Assembly: GCA_036426205.1 (NCBI GenBank)
Contig: CM071586.1
Coordinates: 9,668,983 to 9,732,982 of the forward strand
Direction of reading: 5' to 3'
Length of the DNA stretch: 64,000 nucleotides
Origin: Ascaphus truei
Lineage: Eukaryota > Chordata > Amphibia > Anura > Ascaphidae
In this document: positions 46,036 to 57,207 of the stretch, piece by piece
Layout: each line of letters starts with the position of its first letter
Numbering within the stretch: the stretch's first letter is position 1
The notes under the pieces: model-generated
Told to the model about the DNA's origin: nothing
Databases searched by the model: none
What the model saw: the letters and a program-made list of their open reading frames with translations, nothing else
Translations under genes and position numbers: made by a program

Positions 46036-46205
46036 ATGATCAGATGATCCGTCGTGGTCAGAGATGATCAGTCGGTAATCAGTAATGATCAGATGATCAG
46101 TCGTGATCAGAGATGATCAGTCGGTGATCAGGGATGATCATATAATCAGTCATGATCAGTTGTGATCAGAGATGATCAGTTGTAATCAGATGATCAGTCT
46201 GTATT
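46022..46205 (+). repeat. TGATCA-rich tandem array
   Basis: About fourteen GATCA words are spaced 8-20 bases apart in ~55-bp units ('gatgatcagtcggtaatcag'). TGATCA is its own complement, so the array is internally palindromic. Confidence 0.85.
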
Positions 46206-46742
46206 TTTCAGTAAAAACCTAAAACCGGAATCTCTAATAATGTCCGACCCGGATCAATAATGATGATTCTCTTTTAAGGACCCTCTGCAGGGTAAACCCG
46301 CACCGAGCACTGATGAATGCCTTTAACAAATGATCTTAGATTAGAACAATGGTACTCACTCAATTGCTTTGGGAAATCATCGAGGAAGATGGCATCAGCC
46401 AATGAACTGTCTACATAGAAGTTCCTAGAGACTATTCCCCCTACTTTCCCCGAGATTCAATGTAATGATTGTTATACAGAGTAACGTTTAAGTGCAGGAT
46501 GTCATAACAAGTAGCGTTCTGGCAATCTTTTAATTAACAGTATCCTGAGAGTATCCCCTCTGGGAGCCAAAACGGCAGAGTATCATGTGGTTGTACGAAA
46601 TAATAAACCCAAAGTATTTATTCACCATGATGGGTCCAGCGCCGGTACTATTATATAACTCACTGATCATGTACAGCTTTCTAACAATTCCAATACGCAA
46701 TTGCAATTTAAAGCATCATAGATACGGTTGGGCGGTCACTTT
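46206..46742. other. No gene seen
   Basis: Non-coding sequence between two hammerhead-like motifs, probably terminal-repeat material of Penelope-like elements. Confidence 0.35.
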
Positions 46743-46787
46743 GGCCTTGCTTGATGAAGCATAATGTGCGAAACGCGTCGGAAGGAT
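46743..46787 (+). ncRNA. Hammerhead ribozyme-like motif
   Basis: TTGATGAAGCA-taatg-TGCGAAACGCGTC has a GCA/TGC stem II and the ACGCGT helix III. CCTT and AAGG form the inner stem I. The first core base is T for C. Confidence 0.5.
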
Positions 46788-47639
46788 GTTGTTCCCCTCA
46801 CAAGTTACATGCAGCAAGATAGACACCGCCGGAGAATAACGTCACCGCAGGCGGAAGCTCGAACCGCACGGACAAGATAATAGAAGAAAGAACTGGTGTA
46901 CCAAAGGTAAGCTTTTCCTTGTAAGCGCATTTTATTACTTTAATAGTTTAACCCCTCCTTGCCCGGCTCTACCTAAAGGAGGGTCACAGGTATGTGAGGT
47001 AGTGACATAAATTGGTGTTGTCTCTTCTGGTGTTCGTGCTAGCTGGTTCTGCAAGCAGTATAAGAAAGGCGCCAGGGACTGTGTGTGCAGACAGGTTTCT
47101 TTATGGAGACAAGATATCGCTTACATTTTTCTTCCTTGGGTGCCAGATATCTTCCCAGGGAGGAACACGTGACATGGAGTCACTCCCAGGTAATTTCCAT
47201 AACTCTGTATAAGGGTGTACTTCAATCCAGGTTCCCATGTACCTATCATCCTTACACTGACCTAGCAGTCTTCACTATAGCAACCTGGTGGGCATACTGT
47301 ATGCTAAGAGTTGGCGTTAGAGCAATCTTAGCTGTGACAGTTCCTGGAAACCCTGCTTCAGGGATCCCTGGTCTTGGCTTGTCACGCAGGTCATCCTTGA
47401 AGGGTAGAGAGCAGCTACAGATGCAGCGGATGTTATTCAAACATTTCACGGCGCCGTTTTCATGTGCTCTGCTGTATTCCACTCATCATTCACACTGCCA
47501 ATCACACCAGGCACACCTGTGTTTACCGCAGTTGATTAGTTTGAATTTCCTGGATTCTGATTTCTTTGGGTGCAATTCTTCGCGTATCCGCCAGGTGGCA
47601 GAAATGAAGGAATTTTAATATGTACAGTACTGTGCTACT
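46788..47639. other. No confirmed gene
   Basis: A frame with a signal-like stretch (LSLLVFVLAGSASS, 47018-47060) exists but has no ATG, and I see no partner exon. The rest has short frames only. Confidence 0.35.
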
Positions 47640-47815
47640 TTGCCAATTTGCAGGTGTTTAAAAACTAGAACACTAAAATTCCATTTTCTGCACTCGATAA
47701 AAACACGAGTCAACACGCATCTTAAGGCGGTAAGGTCGGAAGAAATCCCGCGCCATGACATGGGTATTCCGAGGTATACAATGTGTGAGGTGTTCTAATA
47801 ACGGCAGCTGCATCT
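47640..47815 (-). mobile_element. Dispersed repeat, copy 1
   Basis: On the minus strand it matches 50400-50575: 'cagatgcagc', 'acacctcac', 'ggtatacctcggaatacccat', 'ccgccttaag' and 'gttctagtttttaaacacc'. Non-coding in both copies. Confidence 0.6.
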
Positions 47816-48402
47816 GTAGGGCATCTCCATAATATATTAGCGGCCCTTTCTAGCTGGGGACACTCTTTCCTAACTGGAAAACAACAAACAGTGAAAGGAC
47901 ATTCTTCATTCAATGTTACACATAAAGAACATAGTAGTATAGATCGGGCTTTTCCTAAACATTAACCTGTTTACTCCCGATTAACCACTTCAATGGACAA
48001 TAGTATTGTCACTAGGGGGGTTACAAGAGGGATTAAACAAATTGTATACAGTCTGAACTATGTATGTTTTGTGTATATCTGTAATGGTGTTTTCCCCACC
48101 CCTTGGGAGATTCTACCATTAATGGTCGTGTGGTGCATGATTCCTGCTGGTGACAGGAGGGCTGAGTCATCTGCCGATGGGGACACAGGACTAGGCTTCT
48201 GGGGTTCATACCCTACATATCTTTAGCTGTGTAGCGACTCCATCTGCCGTAGGCTCCAGGGAACTGAAGATGATCTCCCCAGTAGAACCGATAACCTCTC
48301 CCCCCCAGTAAGATCACACCGGGCCGGAGGTATAATAACAGGAACGTTTTATTGTCTGTACACCGAAAGCAGTACATGGCAATCTTCTGCCGAACGTAGT
48401 TC
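47816..48402. other. No gene seen
   Basis: No long frame or recognised element. A TTTATT (minus AATAAA) lies near 48345. Confidence 0.35.
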
Positions 48403-48541
48403 CAGAAAAAGAGGAAGGGGAAACACAAAATGGATGTGCCCCCAAAAGAATGTCACTTAAATGCACACCCCCCACGGAGGGTGTGCATTAAGTTCTTTTG
48501 GGGGCACATCCATTTTGTGTTTCCCCTTCCTCTTTTTCTGA
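48403..48541. repeat. Large near-perfect hairpin
   Basis: 'cagaaaaagaggaaggggaa' + 'acacaaaatggatgtgcccc' + 'caaaagaa' opens an arm of about 65 bases that returns inverted to 48541, with a loop of about ten bases around 'ccccccacgg'. Only a few mismatches separate the arms. It could be a young palindrome, a foldback transposon end or a library artefact. Confidence 0.85.
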
Positions 48542-49100
48542 TTCACTTTCAGTTCACAGTTTGCACCCACCCTTTGATTACCTCACCTATGTATTTAAAC
48601 ACTTTATTCAATTAGTATGGTCCTGTGATCACTCCCCACTCTTTGTTGTTTCTTTAAGTGAACGTAGTTCCACACTCAGCTACCCACTGAAGCATGGTCC
48701 CGGGACCTTCACTACAGGCCAAGGGTATCCGCAGCAGTCCCAGCTCTTCTCTGCCCCTCTAGCAGAGGCAGATATGGTCCACATTCACTCTCCCCCGGAG
48801 GGAAGAGGACCAGAGAAGGCCCAATAGTCAGGCTCTTGGTTATGTGACCTGCCTCTCTCAAGGGGGTAAAGGCACTGCTAAATTTGGGGTGGCCCCGCCC
48901 TTAAGTACAGCAGCCAGGAGGAGGGCACCAGGTCTGTCCCATGATTGGACATGCTCAGGCCTGATGTCACCGCCTCAAACTGTCACTCAAGTGCAGCACC
49001 AGTGAGTGGGGAAAAACCCCATATTGACTACTGGCAGGTCTGCTTTACCAGGACTTACTGACAGGAGTAGGGCAGGTTAGAGCTACATATCTATCTATAT

Positions 49101-49395
49101 ATACTGTAGTGCCGACGAGTATTCTAAAACAAATCTGGGGCAACCACCAACAAGACCCAGGTACATGCTGGGTACATGCTGGGTACATGACTGAATGGGA
49201 CTGCCAGGGACCCCTGCTGTGTTAATCCGATGGGCCATTAGTCTCTGCAGAAATGTCACTGAAATGTTGCAGCATGTACCCAGCATGTACCCAGCATGTA
49301 CCTGAGTCATGTTGGTGATAGCCCCAGATTTGCCCCAGATTTTCCAAGGCAAGTTTAAGGCAAGTTTTAGAATATTAGTCAGCGCACCTGTATCA
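49101..49395. mobile_element. Palindromic MITE with tandem repeats in its arms, copy 1
   Basis: The left arm 'gtgccgacgagtattctaaa' is mirrored by 'ttttagaatattagtcagcgcac'. Each arm holds about three copies of the 11-mer 'gtacatgctgg' or its complement. Two more copies lie at 54931 and 58436. Confidence 0.75.
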
Positions 49396-49459
49396 CACAT
49401 TAATTAAGTTATGGTGGGTAAAAAAAAGTGACAAAAATCCCTCCACTGTAAAGTAAATA

Positions 49460-49698
49460 GCAAATGGAAATATTACTGTATGCTCATTTGCATGTCTTAG
49501 ACAGGTCTGCAACCCCACCCTTCACCATTATCATCCAGCATACAGTGCTTCCACTGCAGCAAAGGATTCTGGGAAATGACATGCAAATGAGCACAGTGCC
49601 ACCTTTTGCTTAAAAACCACATGACAAGCTTATGATTGCTGCATTGCACAGCCTGTCTAAGTCATGCAAATGAGCACACAGTAATATTTCCAATTTGC
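49460..49698. mobile_element. MITE with ~50-bp inverted ends
   Basis: 'gcaaatggaaatattactgt' and 'gctcatttgcatgtcttaga' at the left return inverted at 49649-49698. The octamer ATTTGCAT appears in both ends. A partial copy lies in the mucin-like gene intron (30160-30335). Confidence 0.75.
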
Positions 49699-49844
49699 AT
49701 ATATAATATATATACTAATGTAATATATCTATTATATTAGTATATATCTATATATATATCTTATATTAATATATAAAAAACAAAAAAAACACAAGAGAAG
49801 CGCAGGCTCCATAGCATATAACTGTGTAAAATTTGTATTGTATT

Positions 49845-50311
49845 GTTATTGTAATTGTAAGGTCTGTATTTATTCGCGCCATTAGTGTACATAGCGCTTC
49901 ACAGTAGTAATACATGTGGTAATCAAATAAATAACAGATAATATAAATAACAGATCATGGGAATAAGTGCTTTAGACATTAAGGAAGATGAGTCCCTGCT
50001 CCGAGGAGCTTACAGTCTAATTGCTAGGTAGGGAGAATGTACAGAGACAGTAGGAGGGAGTTCTGGTAAGTGCATCTGCAGGGGGCCAAGCTTTATGTAT
50101 CGTGTTTAGAATATCCACAGTGCTATTCATATGCTTCTTTAAGCAAGTGGGTCTTAAGGTGGGTCTTAAAGGTGGATAGAGAGGGTGCTAGTCGGGTACT
50201 GAGGGGAAGGGCATTCCAGAGGTGAGGGGCAGTCAGTGAAAAAGGTTTAAGGCGGGAGAGGGCTTTAGATACAAAGGGGGAAGAAAGAAGACATCCTTGA
50301 GAAGAACGCAA
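49845..50311 (-). pseudogene. L2-type LINE 3' end, minus strand
   Basis: The minus frame 50311-50123 reads ...SSPFVSKALSRLKPFSLTAP then HLWNALPLSTRL...FKTHLKTHLLKEAYE, the final residues of the L2-type polymerase. A 3' untranslated region with 'agcgctatgtacactaatgg' and (ACAAT)n follows. It is 5' truncated and frame-intact over the remaining 62 residues. Confidence 0.85.
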
Positions 50312-50399
50312 GAGTCTGGATGGTGCATATTTTGATGCACATTTATTAAAAGAAGCAGTCCCAAGGAATTGGACTTACAGGATAATAAAAGTACACATT

Positions 50400-50575
50400 C
50401 ATGGAAGAATGAACACCTTATACAGATGCAGCGTCTGTTTATCGAACACTTCACGTGGTGTATACCTCGGAATGCCCTTGTCATGGCCCGTGATTTCTTC
50501 CTACCATACCGCCTCAAGACGCGAGTGCAGGCGAGCGCAGAAAATGGCATTTTAGTGTTCTGGTTTTTAAACATA
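50400..50575 (+). mobile_element. Dispersed repeat, copy 2
   Basis: Inverted relative to 47640-47815 and similar in length. It directly precedes the 'aaacatacaaatacccaaca' end of the ~0.7-kb repeat. Confidence 0.6.
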
Positions 50576-50626
50576 CAAATACCCAACAAGCTCTGAGAAA
50601 ACCCAACCATTACCACATAATATATA

Positions 50627-51429
50627 TCTTAATATATAAATTTGAAATTTGTGGGGTTGTTGGTAGATGTGGTGAATCTGATTGGTCCGTGGGTCTGTCA
50701 CTCAGCCTCTGGCCAATCAGATTGGTCCGTATCCCTGCACCGCCCACCTGTCTTTGGCCTGCGTGGCTCTATGAAGTCACCCAACTGCCACTCTCTTCTC
50801 CTCCTCACTCGCACCTCACCTTCCCCCTCGGCCTCACCCAACTGCCACACACACACACAAGCACCCGGCCACTGTCCTCTTCACCCAGCGGCCTGGACCG
50901 CCGGCTCCCCGCCCCCATCACCCCCTCACCCATCACTTCCCCCACTCACCTCCCCGCCGGCTCCCCCCATCACCCCCCCTCACCCGCAGCTCATTGCGCG
51001 TGCGCACAATGCTCCCGTTACCTAGGGAGGGAGATGGGTGTGGGGGGGGGGGGGGGGGGAAGGTGTTGGTGCGCATCCCCCAGCTTCCCCTGCGAGCGGG
51101 TAGCTCCCTTGCTTGCCCATGTGGGGAGGGAGATGGGCGCGGTGGGGGGTGGGGTGTGACACTGTGTGTGTGACACTGTGTGTGTGACACTGTGTGTGTG
51201 TGACACTGTGTGTGTGTGATACTGTGTGTGTGTGTGACACTGTGTGTGTGTGACACTGTGTGTGTGTGACACTGTGTGTGGGTGTGTGTGTTTCACACTG
51301 TGTGTGTGTGTGACACTGTGTGTGTGTCTCACTGAGTATGTGACACTGTGTGCTGCGCAGGGGGGGGGGCAGAGCTGCGCAGGGGGGGGCAACATTTTAA
51401 TCCCAGGCAACGCCGGGTCTGTCAGCTAG
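50627..51429 (+). mobile_element. Probable non-autonomous Helitron
   Basis: The segment starts TCTTAATATATAAA after an A, and ends with a GC-rich hairpin (CCAGGCAACGCCGGG) 8-9 bases before CTAG, followed by T. TC start, 3' hairpin plus CTRR, and A/T flanks without duplication are Helitron hallmarks. The interior is non-coding and holds a G run and a GT array. It splits an inverted copy of the ~0.7-kb repeat, whose parts lie on both sides. Confidence 0.6.
51156..51350 (+). repeat. GTGTGTGACACT microsatellite inside the Helitron
   Basis: Units of 'tgacactgtgtgtg' repeat with length variation. The Ser/His/Thr-rich frames here are shadows of it. Confidence 0.9.
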
Positions 51430-51598
51430 TGTGTATATAAGTGTCAAAAGGAGTGCTAGTGGGCGTGGCTAAATGTATACAACAACAAAAACAAACAACA
51501 ATTCTTGTTTTATGTTAAAGTCTGTCTAGTTAATCGTATGTTTATCAGCTGAGTTTTTTATTTTCTACATTTTGTTGCGCAAGAGCAGGGCGTTATTA

Positions 51599-52095
51599 CT
51601 ACTCTTTCCTAGTTCTGTCTCAGCGTCTCCCCTGCTGAAATCCCTCTCCTGGCTTCCTATCAAATCCCGCATCTCACACTCCATTCTTCTACTCACTTTT
51701 AAAGCTTTACATTCTTCTGCCCCTCCTTACATCTCAGCCCTAATTTCTCGCTATGCACCATCCCGACTCTTGCGTTTTGCTCAAGGATGTCTTCTCTCTA
51801 CCCCCTTTGTATCTAAAGCCCTCTCCCGCCTTAAACCTTTTTCACTGACTGCCCCACACCTCTGGAATGCCCTTCCCCTCAATACCTGACTAGCACCCTC
51901 TCTATCCACCTTTAAGACCCACCTTAAAACACACCTGCTTAAGGAAGCATATGAGTAACTCCGTGGCTGATAATGAACACCTCATACTTTAACCTTGGCC
52001 CCTTGCAGATGCACTTACCAGAACGCCTTACTACTGTCTCTGTACGTTCTTCCTACCAACCAATAAGATTGTAAGCTCATTGGGGAGGGGGGGGG
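51599..52095 (+). pseudogene. L2-type LINE 3' end, plus strand
   Basis: The frame reads LLKSLSWLPIKSRISHSILL, LLTFKALHSSAPPYISALIS, SPFVSKALSRLKPFSLTAPHLWNALPL (in pieces), then after one stop FKTHLKTHLLKEAYE. The same family as 49845-50311, with about 100 more residues at the 5' side. A 3' region with 'attgtaagctcattggggagg' follows. Confidence 0.85.
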
Positions 52096-52734
52096 GGGGG
52101 GGATTTATGCGGGCAAAACACTAGTCCAGGGGCCCGGGAAATCTGTTGGTGGCCCTGACTGTTCATATTAGTCAGGGGTAGTTAGATGGACCATGTCCAT
52201 GTAGCACTGATCAGACAACACCTACACACTAACCCACCAAGCGCTCCAATGGGATGGTACCTTAGCATGAGCTGGGCTTCAACTTATTGTATGTTTGTTC
52301 CTTACCCTTTTATCTAGTAAACTACATCTTATTGTTCTCAATGTCTTGTGTACATTATTCCGGGAAGGGAATTGTGACTATATATGTGTATTAAGGTTAC
52401 AGGCTGTTCCACAGAGGTACCGGTGCTGGTCTCTTTGTCCATTTGCTGTCCAGTCTCCAAACCCCCTATCTGCCCTATTCGGTCGCCAACCCCGCTGTCA
52501 CAGAGCTGGTCCTCTCAGGTATATTGATCAGGACACTTATCGACATTCTACGTTGGGGAGAAATCCCCCTGGGAGGCAACTAAAGAAGGACAAGTATCCT
52601 TCTACCGCCAAAGAGCGCACGTTGCTCACCTCCCACTGTAAATCCCGGGGGAAGCTAGAAAGGGACTCAGGTTACCACCAATCTATACCATTATCAATCA
52701 TCCACACTCTAAAAACCCACTATACAGGAGATAG
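52096..52734. other. No gene seen
   Basis: A G run at 52084-52101 is followed by non-coding sequence. One 148-residue frame (52295-52741) has no recognised motif and composition unlike a domain. Confidence 0.35.
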
Positions 52735-52868
52735 AAGATAGTTAGATAGACAGACAGGCAGGCAGATAGATACATAGAGAGATATATACTGTGCACATGT
52801 AGGTGCACAGATTGATAAATAGATAAACTGAGATAGACAGATATAGATAGACAGACAGATCGATAGAT

Positions 52869-52915
<47 letters not shown>

Positions 52916-52927
52916 TAGATAGATATG

Positions 52928-52968
<41 letters not shown>

Positions 52969-52970
52969 TG

Positions 52971-53003
<33 letters not shown>

Positions 53004-53035
53004 TGAGATAGATAGATAGATAGATAGATAGATGT
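52735..53035 (+). repeat. TAGA/CAGA tetranucleotide microsatellite
   Basis: 'agatagatagat' and 'cagacagacaga' blocks with 'atatgag' interruptions at regular spacing. The Tyr/Leu/Ser-rich minus frames are shadows. Confidence 0.95.
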
Positions 53036-53483
53036 TTGAACACAGTACACAGTCATTGGCTTGCTTACACATTCCTTTGTCTTAGTGTTGAGACATGTGT
53101 TTTTGATTAGGGATGAGGTGAGGTGCAAGCCAACGCTTTGGATACCGGGGGGGGGGCAACGTTCTAGTGGGGGGACTGATGCGAACGTCTAATCACCGTG
53201 ACCGTGCCTAGGACACTCCAATCAGAAACAATACATAATACTGTGACATCACAACCAAAGAATGTCAGTCTGTGGTGTATATTACACAGTAAATTTCTAT
53301 TACCATATTATTACAGCATGGGAACAGAGCCGGAAGGCCGAGGTCGAAGGAGTGGGTGAGGAGAAAATGAGATGGATGCCTATATGGGATATTTCAGATG
53401 GTCTGTATATGGATCTGTCTATCTATCTATCTATCGAATCTATCTAATCCTGATCTGGAACGGAACGAGGGGAGGTACTACCA

Positions 53484-53971
53484 CGGAGACAGGAAGGAAG
53501 AGCGGAGCGAGCGAGAGAGCGGGAGCGAGCAGAGCGGGGAGCGAGCGAGCGAGAGCAGCGAGCGAGCCGAGCGACGCGGAGCGAGCGAGCGAGAGCAGCG
53601 AGAGAGCGCGAGGAACCGAGAAAGAGCGAGCGAGCGAGCGAGAGCGAGCGAGCGAGCGAGCGAGAGCGCGAGCGAGTCGATCGAGCGAGACGCAGAGGCG
53701 AGCAGCGAGATGAGCGAGCGACGGGCTAGCGTAGACGACGCAGATGCATAGCGTATGCGAGGAGCAGATCGTAGCTTAGCAGGACGTACTATCTATCTCA
53801 TCTATCTATCCTATCGATACTCATATCTATCATCTACTATCTATCTATCTACTATCTATCTATCTATCTATACTATCTATCTGTCTGATTCGTCGGTTGT
53901 CTGTCTGTCTGTCTGTCTGTCTGCTGTCTGTCTGTCGTCTGTCTGTCTGTCTGCTGCCCTGCCTGCCTGCC

Positions 53972-54037
<66 letters not shown>

Positions 54038-54062
54038 TCTATCTATCATCTATTTATCTGTG
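53484..54062 (+). repeat. GAGC array followed by TATC/TGTC microsatellite
   Basis: 53484-53720 is built of GAGC and GAGA tetramers, giving Arg/Ala/Glu/Ser-rich frames in all phases. 53789-54062 is TATC and TGTC tetramers. Between them is about 70 bases of noisy transition. Confidence 0.9.
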
Positions 54063-54065
54063 TAT

Positions 54066-54183
54066 CTGTTCACCTGAGGTTGTATTTACCTAATTTTAAG
54101 ACCTGCTAAGGAACAGATCATTGTTATTATGTTCCTGATATGTAAAACCTGGAATTCAAGAGGGGTGTACTTTCTTTTTCACA
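54066..54183 (-). mobile_element. Inverted copy of the 33497 transposon end
   Basis: On the minus strand 'tgaaaaagaaagtacacccc', 'tttacatatcaggaacata' and 'ccttagcaggtcttaaaatt' match 33497-33620. Confidence 0.65.
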
Positions 54184-54185
54184 TG

Positions 54186-54207
54186 ACTATATATATATAT
54201 ATATACA

Positions 54208-54290
<83 letters not shown>

Positions 54291-54295
54291 ACACA

Positions 54296-54370
<75 letters not shown>
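54186..54370 (+). repeat. CA microsatellite
   Basis: A TA run passes into long CA runs with a few CACC interruptions. Confidence 0.95.
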
Positions 54371-54580
54371 CAAAAAGAGTGCTACTAGGATTGTGACCTC
54401 CTGTATACTGTACAACAAAAGACAAAAAGTGCTACATCTAACTTTACCTATTATACAGTTAAATACTTATCTGTATATCTTCTCAGAAGCAAGGGCCATT
54501 TAGTCCAATTCTTTGGCCAAAGTATTTTAAGACTAAAACCCCTTCATGGTCTGGCCCATCTGTAGGTCCTAACACTGGCT
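54371..54580 (-). mobile_element. 5' part of the ~0.7-kb dispersed repeat
   Basis: On the minus strand it runs from 'tgttaggacctac' through 'ctttggccaaagaa' to 'gtagcactctttttga', parallel to 59736-59945, with the CA array at its inner end as in 13206-13268. Confidence 0.6.
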
Positions 54581-54930
54581 TGACATCATGACCGATGTGC
54601 GTTCATATTAAACAACGGGGGACTAAGTATTGTTTAAACAATAAAAGTGTGTGGGGGGTGGAGGGGGGGAATCTGGATCTTCACCAGTGAAGATTTAAAC
54701 CCTCGAGGAATACAAGAAAGGGGTCACATGACCGTGGTCAGTTGGGTCCCCATTAGGGATTAAAGTTTGGGCAGGGTAAAGGAGGAGTGGGGTTTAAGAG
54801 GAGGAAGAGGGGGTGTCCTTCTTCCCGCAGTCCTGGTTCCCTCCCTAAGAAGCATGCATATTAATGCTAAAATATTTATGGGGAGTTCTGTGCTCCTGTC
54901 AAAGATTGTGTTGAACAATTATACAGGTGC

Positions 54931-55375
54931 ACCGACGAGTATTCTAAAACTTGCCTTGGAAAATCTGGGGCTATCACCAACAAGACCCAGGTACATGCTG
55001 GGTACATGCTGGGTACATGCTGGGTACATGCTGCAGAAACTTTCAGTGACATTTCTGCAGACAGACTAATGGCCCATCGGATTAACAGGCAGGGGTCCCT
55101 GGCATTCCCATTCGGTTTGAATGGGACTGCCAGGGACCCCCGCCATTAATCCGATGGGCCATAGTCTGTCTGCAGAAATGTCCTGAAATGTTGCAGCATG
55201 TACCCAGCAGGTACCCGCATGTACCGAGCATGTACCCAGCATGTACCCAGCATGTACCCAGCATGTACCCAGCATGTACCCGCGCATGTACCAGCATACC
55301 GCATCATGTTCCTGGGTCTTGTTGGTGATTGCCCCAGATTTGTTTTAGAATACTCGTCTGCACTACAGTACTAAG
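54931..55375. mobile_element. Palindromic MITE, expanded copy 2
   Basis: Same family as 49101. The left arm holds four 'gtacatgctgg' units; the right arm holds about eight complementary units, some damaged. The centre is a second palindrome, 'gggtccctggcattccca' against 'tgggactgccagggaccc'. Confidence 0.8.
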
Positions 55376-55589
55376 CATAATTTGAAAGATGGCTTGTAAA
55401 TTGTTTCGTCATCAATCAAAGTTTAACTTTATATCATGGAATGCGGGTGGCTGAAATGCTTTAAATTAAAAGAGAGCGAGACAATGCTATTACATTTGCA
55501 AAAGTTAAAAGCAGATCTTGCTTTACCGCAGAAGACCAGTGGTGGATCTACGTATAAGCTAAATAAGCTGCAGTTCAGGGCCTCACAAC

Positions 55590-55928
55590 GTGAGTGGCCT
55601 CCAAATACTAAGACATTTTAATGATACAAAAAATAAAAATAATTTCAGGGATCTAGGCCAAAAGCTTAAGGCAAGGACCTCCAAGGTAGTATTTTCTGAA
55701 ATACTACCAGTGCCATGCGCTACCGCAGGGAGACAGTCAGAGATCAGGGAGGTTAATGCATGGCTAAGAAAGTGGTGCAGGAAGGAGGGGTTTGGGTTTT
55801 TAGAGCACTGGGACTCCTTTTCTGAGAGGTGCCATCTATATTCTAGGGACGGATTGCACCTCAATGAAGAGGGATCTTCTGTGCTAGGGGGGAGAATGCT
55901 AAAAAGGTTGGAGGAGATTTTAAACTAG
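55590..55928 (+). pseudogene. CR1-type LINE ORF1, esterase (SGNH) end
   Basis: The frame contains VVFSEILPVPCATAGRQSEI, REVNAWLRKWCRKEGFGFLE and YSRDGLHLNEEGSSVLGGRM. The last carries the D-x-x-H (DGLH) pattern of SGNH hydrolases, a domain found in ORF1 of several CR1-group LINEs. The N-terminal Ser block is not visible. The frame ends in a normal stop at 55926-55928, so this looks like a true ORF1 C-terminus in a 5'-truncated copy. Confidence 0.75.
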
Positions 55929-56005
55929 GGTGGAGGGGGGAGGGGAATGAAACAGATAATGAACTAAATGGAATAGATGAGGATACAAGGGGGTATGGAG
56001 GTAGA

Positions 56006-56215
56006 ATGGGGGCAAGTGCAAGTTTGACAAGCAGTGAGATACCCATAGTAAATAGAGATAATACTAGAAAACTTCTAAAGACTAAACCAAGTGGGAGCAG
56101 AAAGGAAGGAAAAGATAAGATAATAGTACAGGCTGAAAAAAAACTTAAATGCATGCTTGCTAATGCAAGAAGCCTGACAGATAAAATGGGGGAGCTTGAA
56201 TTAATAGCTGTGTAA
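56006..56215 (+). pseudogene. CR1-type LINE ORF2, start of the endonuclease
   Basis: About 80 bases after ORF1 a new frame leads to LKCMLANARSLTDKMGELEL, the N-terminal strand of an APE-type LINE endonuclease (the N of NARSL is the conserved Asn). It breaks off at TGTAACCCCC, where other sequence has been joined. Spacing and order confirm the LINE reading of the upstream frame. Confidence 0.75.
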
Positions 56216-56509
56216 CCCCCATGTGTCTGCTATCAGCACAGGGCATGGCCCCTTTAAGAATTACATTCCACTGGACCATGTGACTGTGCTTAGCCAGTGG
56301 GATGACAGTTGAAAAGGGAGCTGAAGGACTGAGGGTGTGCAGGATCCCTTAGGCCCGTTCCATAGTTCCGGGCGCTCGCTACGCTGTGCGCGCACGCGCG
56401 GAATTTTAGTTGGCTGATGTCAGTCAGCCTTTCTGTAATGGCGCCGCGCGCGCGCACGGCAGGGAGCTGGGAGCCGACAGACAGCGGGGAAGAAGAAAAA
56501 AAGAAAGAA

Positions 56510-57100
56510 ATGCCCATGGGGAGCACCCGAGGACCCCTGGATGCCCATGGGAACCACCCGAAGACCCCCAGAAACCCGTGGGAACCAAACGAGGGTCTCC
56601 AGACACCCATGGGGACCCGGAGACACCCATCGGGACCATGCAGGGACCCCTTGTGGGGGACCCAAACATCCACGGGGACCATCTGGAGGCCCACGGACAC
56701 TCGCTGGGACCACTTGAGGACCACTTGACGCCCACGGGGACCACCCAAGGACTCCCAGATGACCACAGGAACCACCCGAGGACCCCAGGGAACCACCCGG
56801 GGACCCTTGTGGGGCCCCCAGACACCCGTGGGAACAACCCGAGGGCGCCCAGACAGCCGGAGGAGCCACCTGTGGGCCCCGAGACACCCTTTGGAACCAC
56901 CTGAGGGCCCCTAGACACCCGTGGATCCCCAGACATCCGCAGGGACAACCTGGAGGCCCACAGACACTCGCTGGGACCAATGAGGGCTCACAAACACCCA
57001 CGGGGACAACCTGAGGACCCCATAGGGGACCACCGAGGGCCCACAGACCCATGAGGACAACCTGAGGACCCCCAGACACCCATGGGGACAACCCTGGCAA
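56510..57100 (+). repeat. GC-rich ~31-bp minisatellite
   Basis: About eighteen imperfect units combine 'gggaccacccgaggaccccc' and 'agacacccat'. All frames are open for long stretches in both strands because the repeat lacks stops; I do not regard the Pro/Gly/His-rich frames (up to 226 residues) as genes. Confidence 0.85.
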
Positions 57101-57207
57101 ACCCGCTGTCCTCTGTTATCAATCCTGTGTTAAAATAAATAAATAATAGTTTTATGTGGGGGCACAGAGGGTGGGTTGTGTATTTATACATATTTCAATT
57201 CATTTTA

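Noticed and set aside
47012..47212. Signal-peptide-like frame LSLLVFVLAGSASS
   Set aside because: No ATG, no TATA or splice partner found, and the surrounding sequence is repeat-like.
53372..53751. Glu/Arg/Ala/Ser frames of 110-120 residues
   Set aside because: Produced by the GAGC tetranucleotide array; three phases are open at once.
56410..57100. Pro/Gly/His-rich frames up to 226 residues on both strands
   Set aside because: The GC-rich minisatellite has no stops in several phases, so open length is not evidence of coding.
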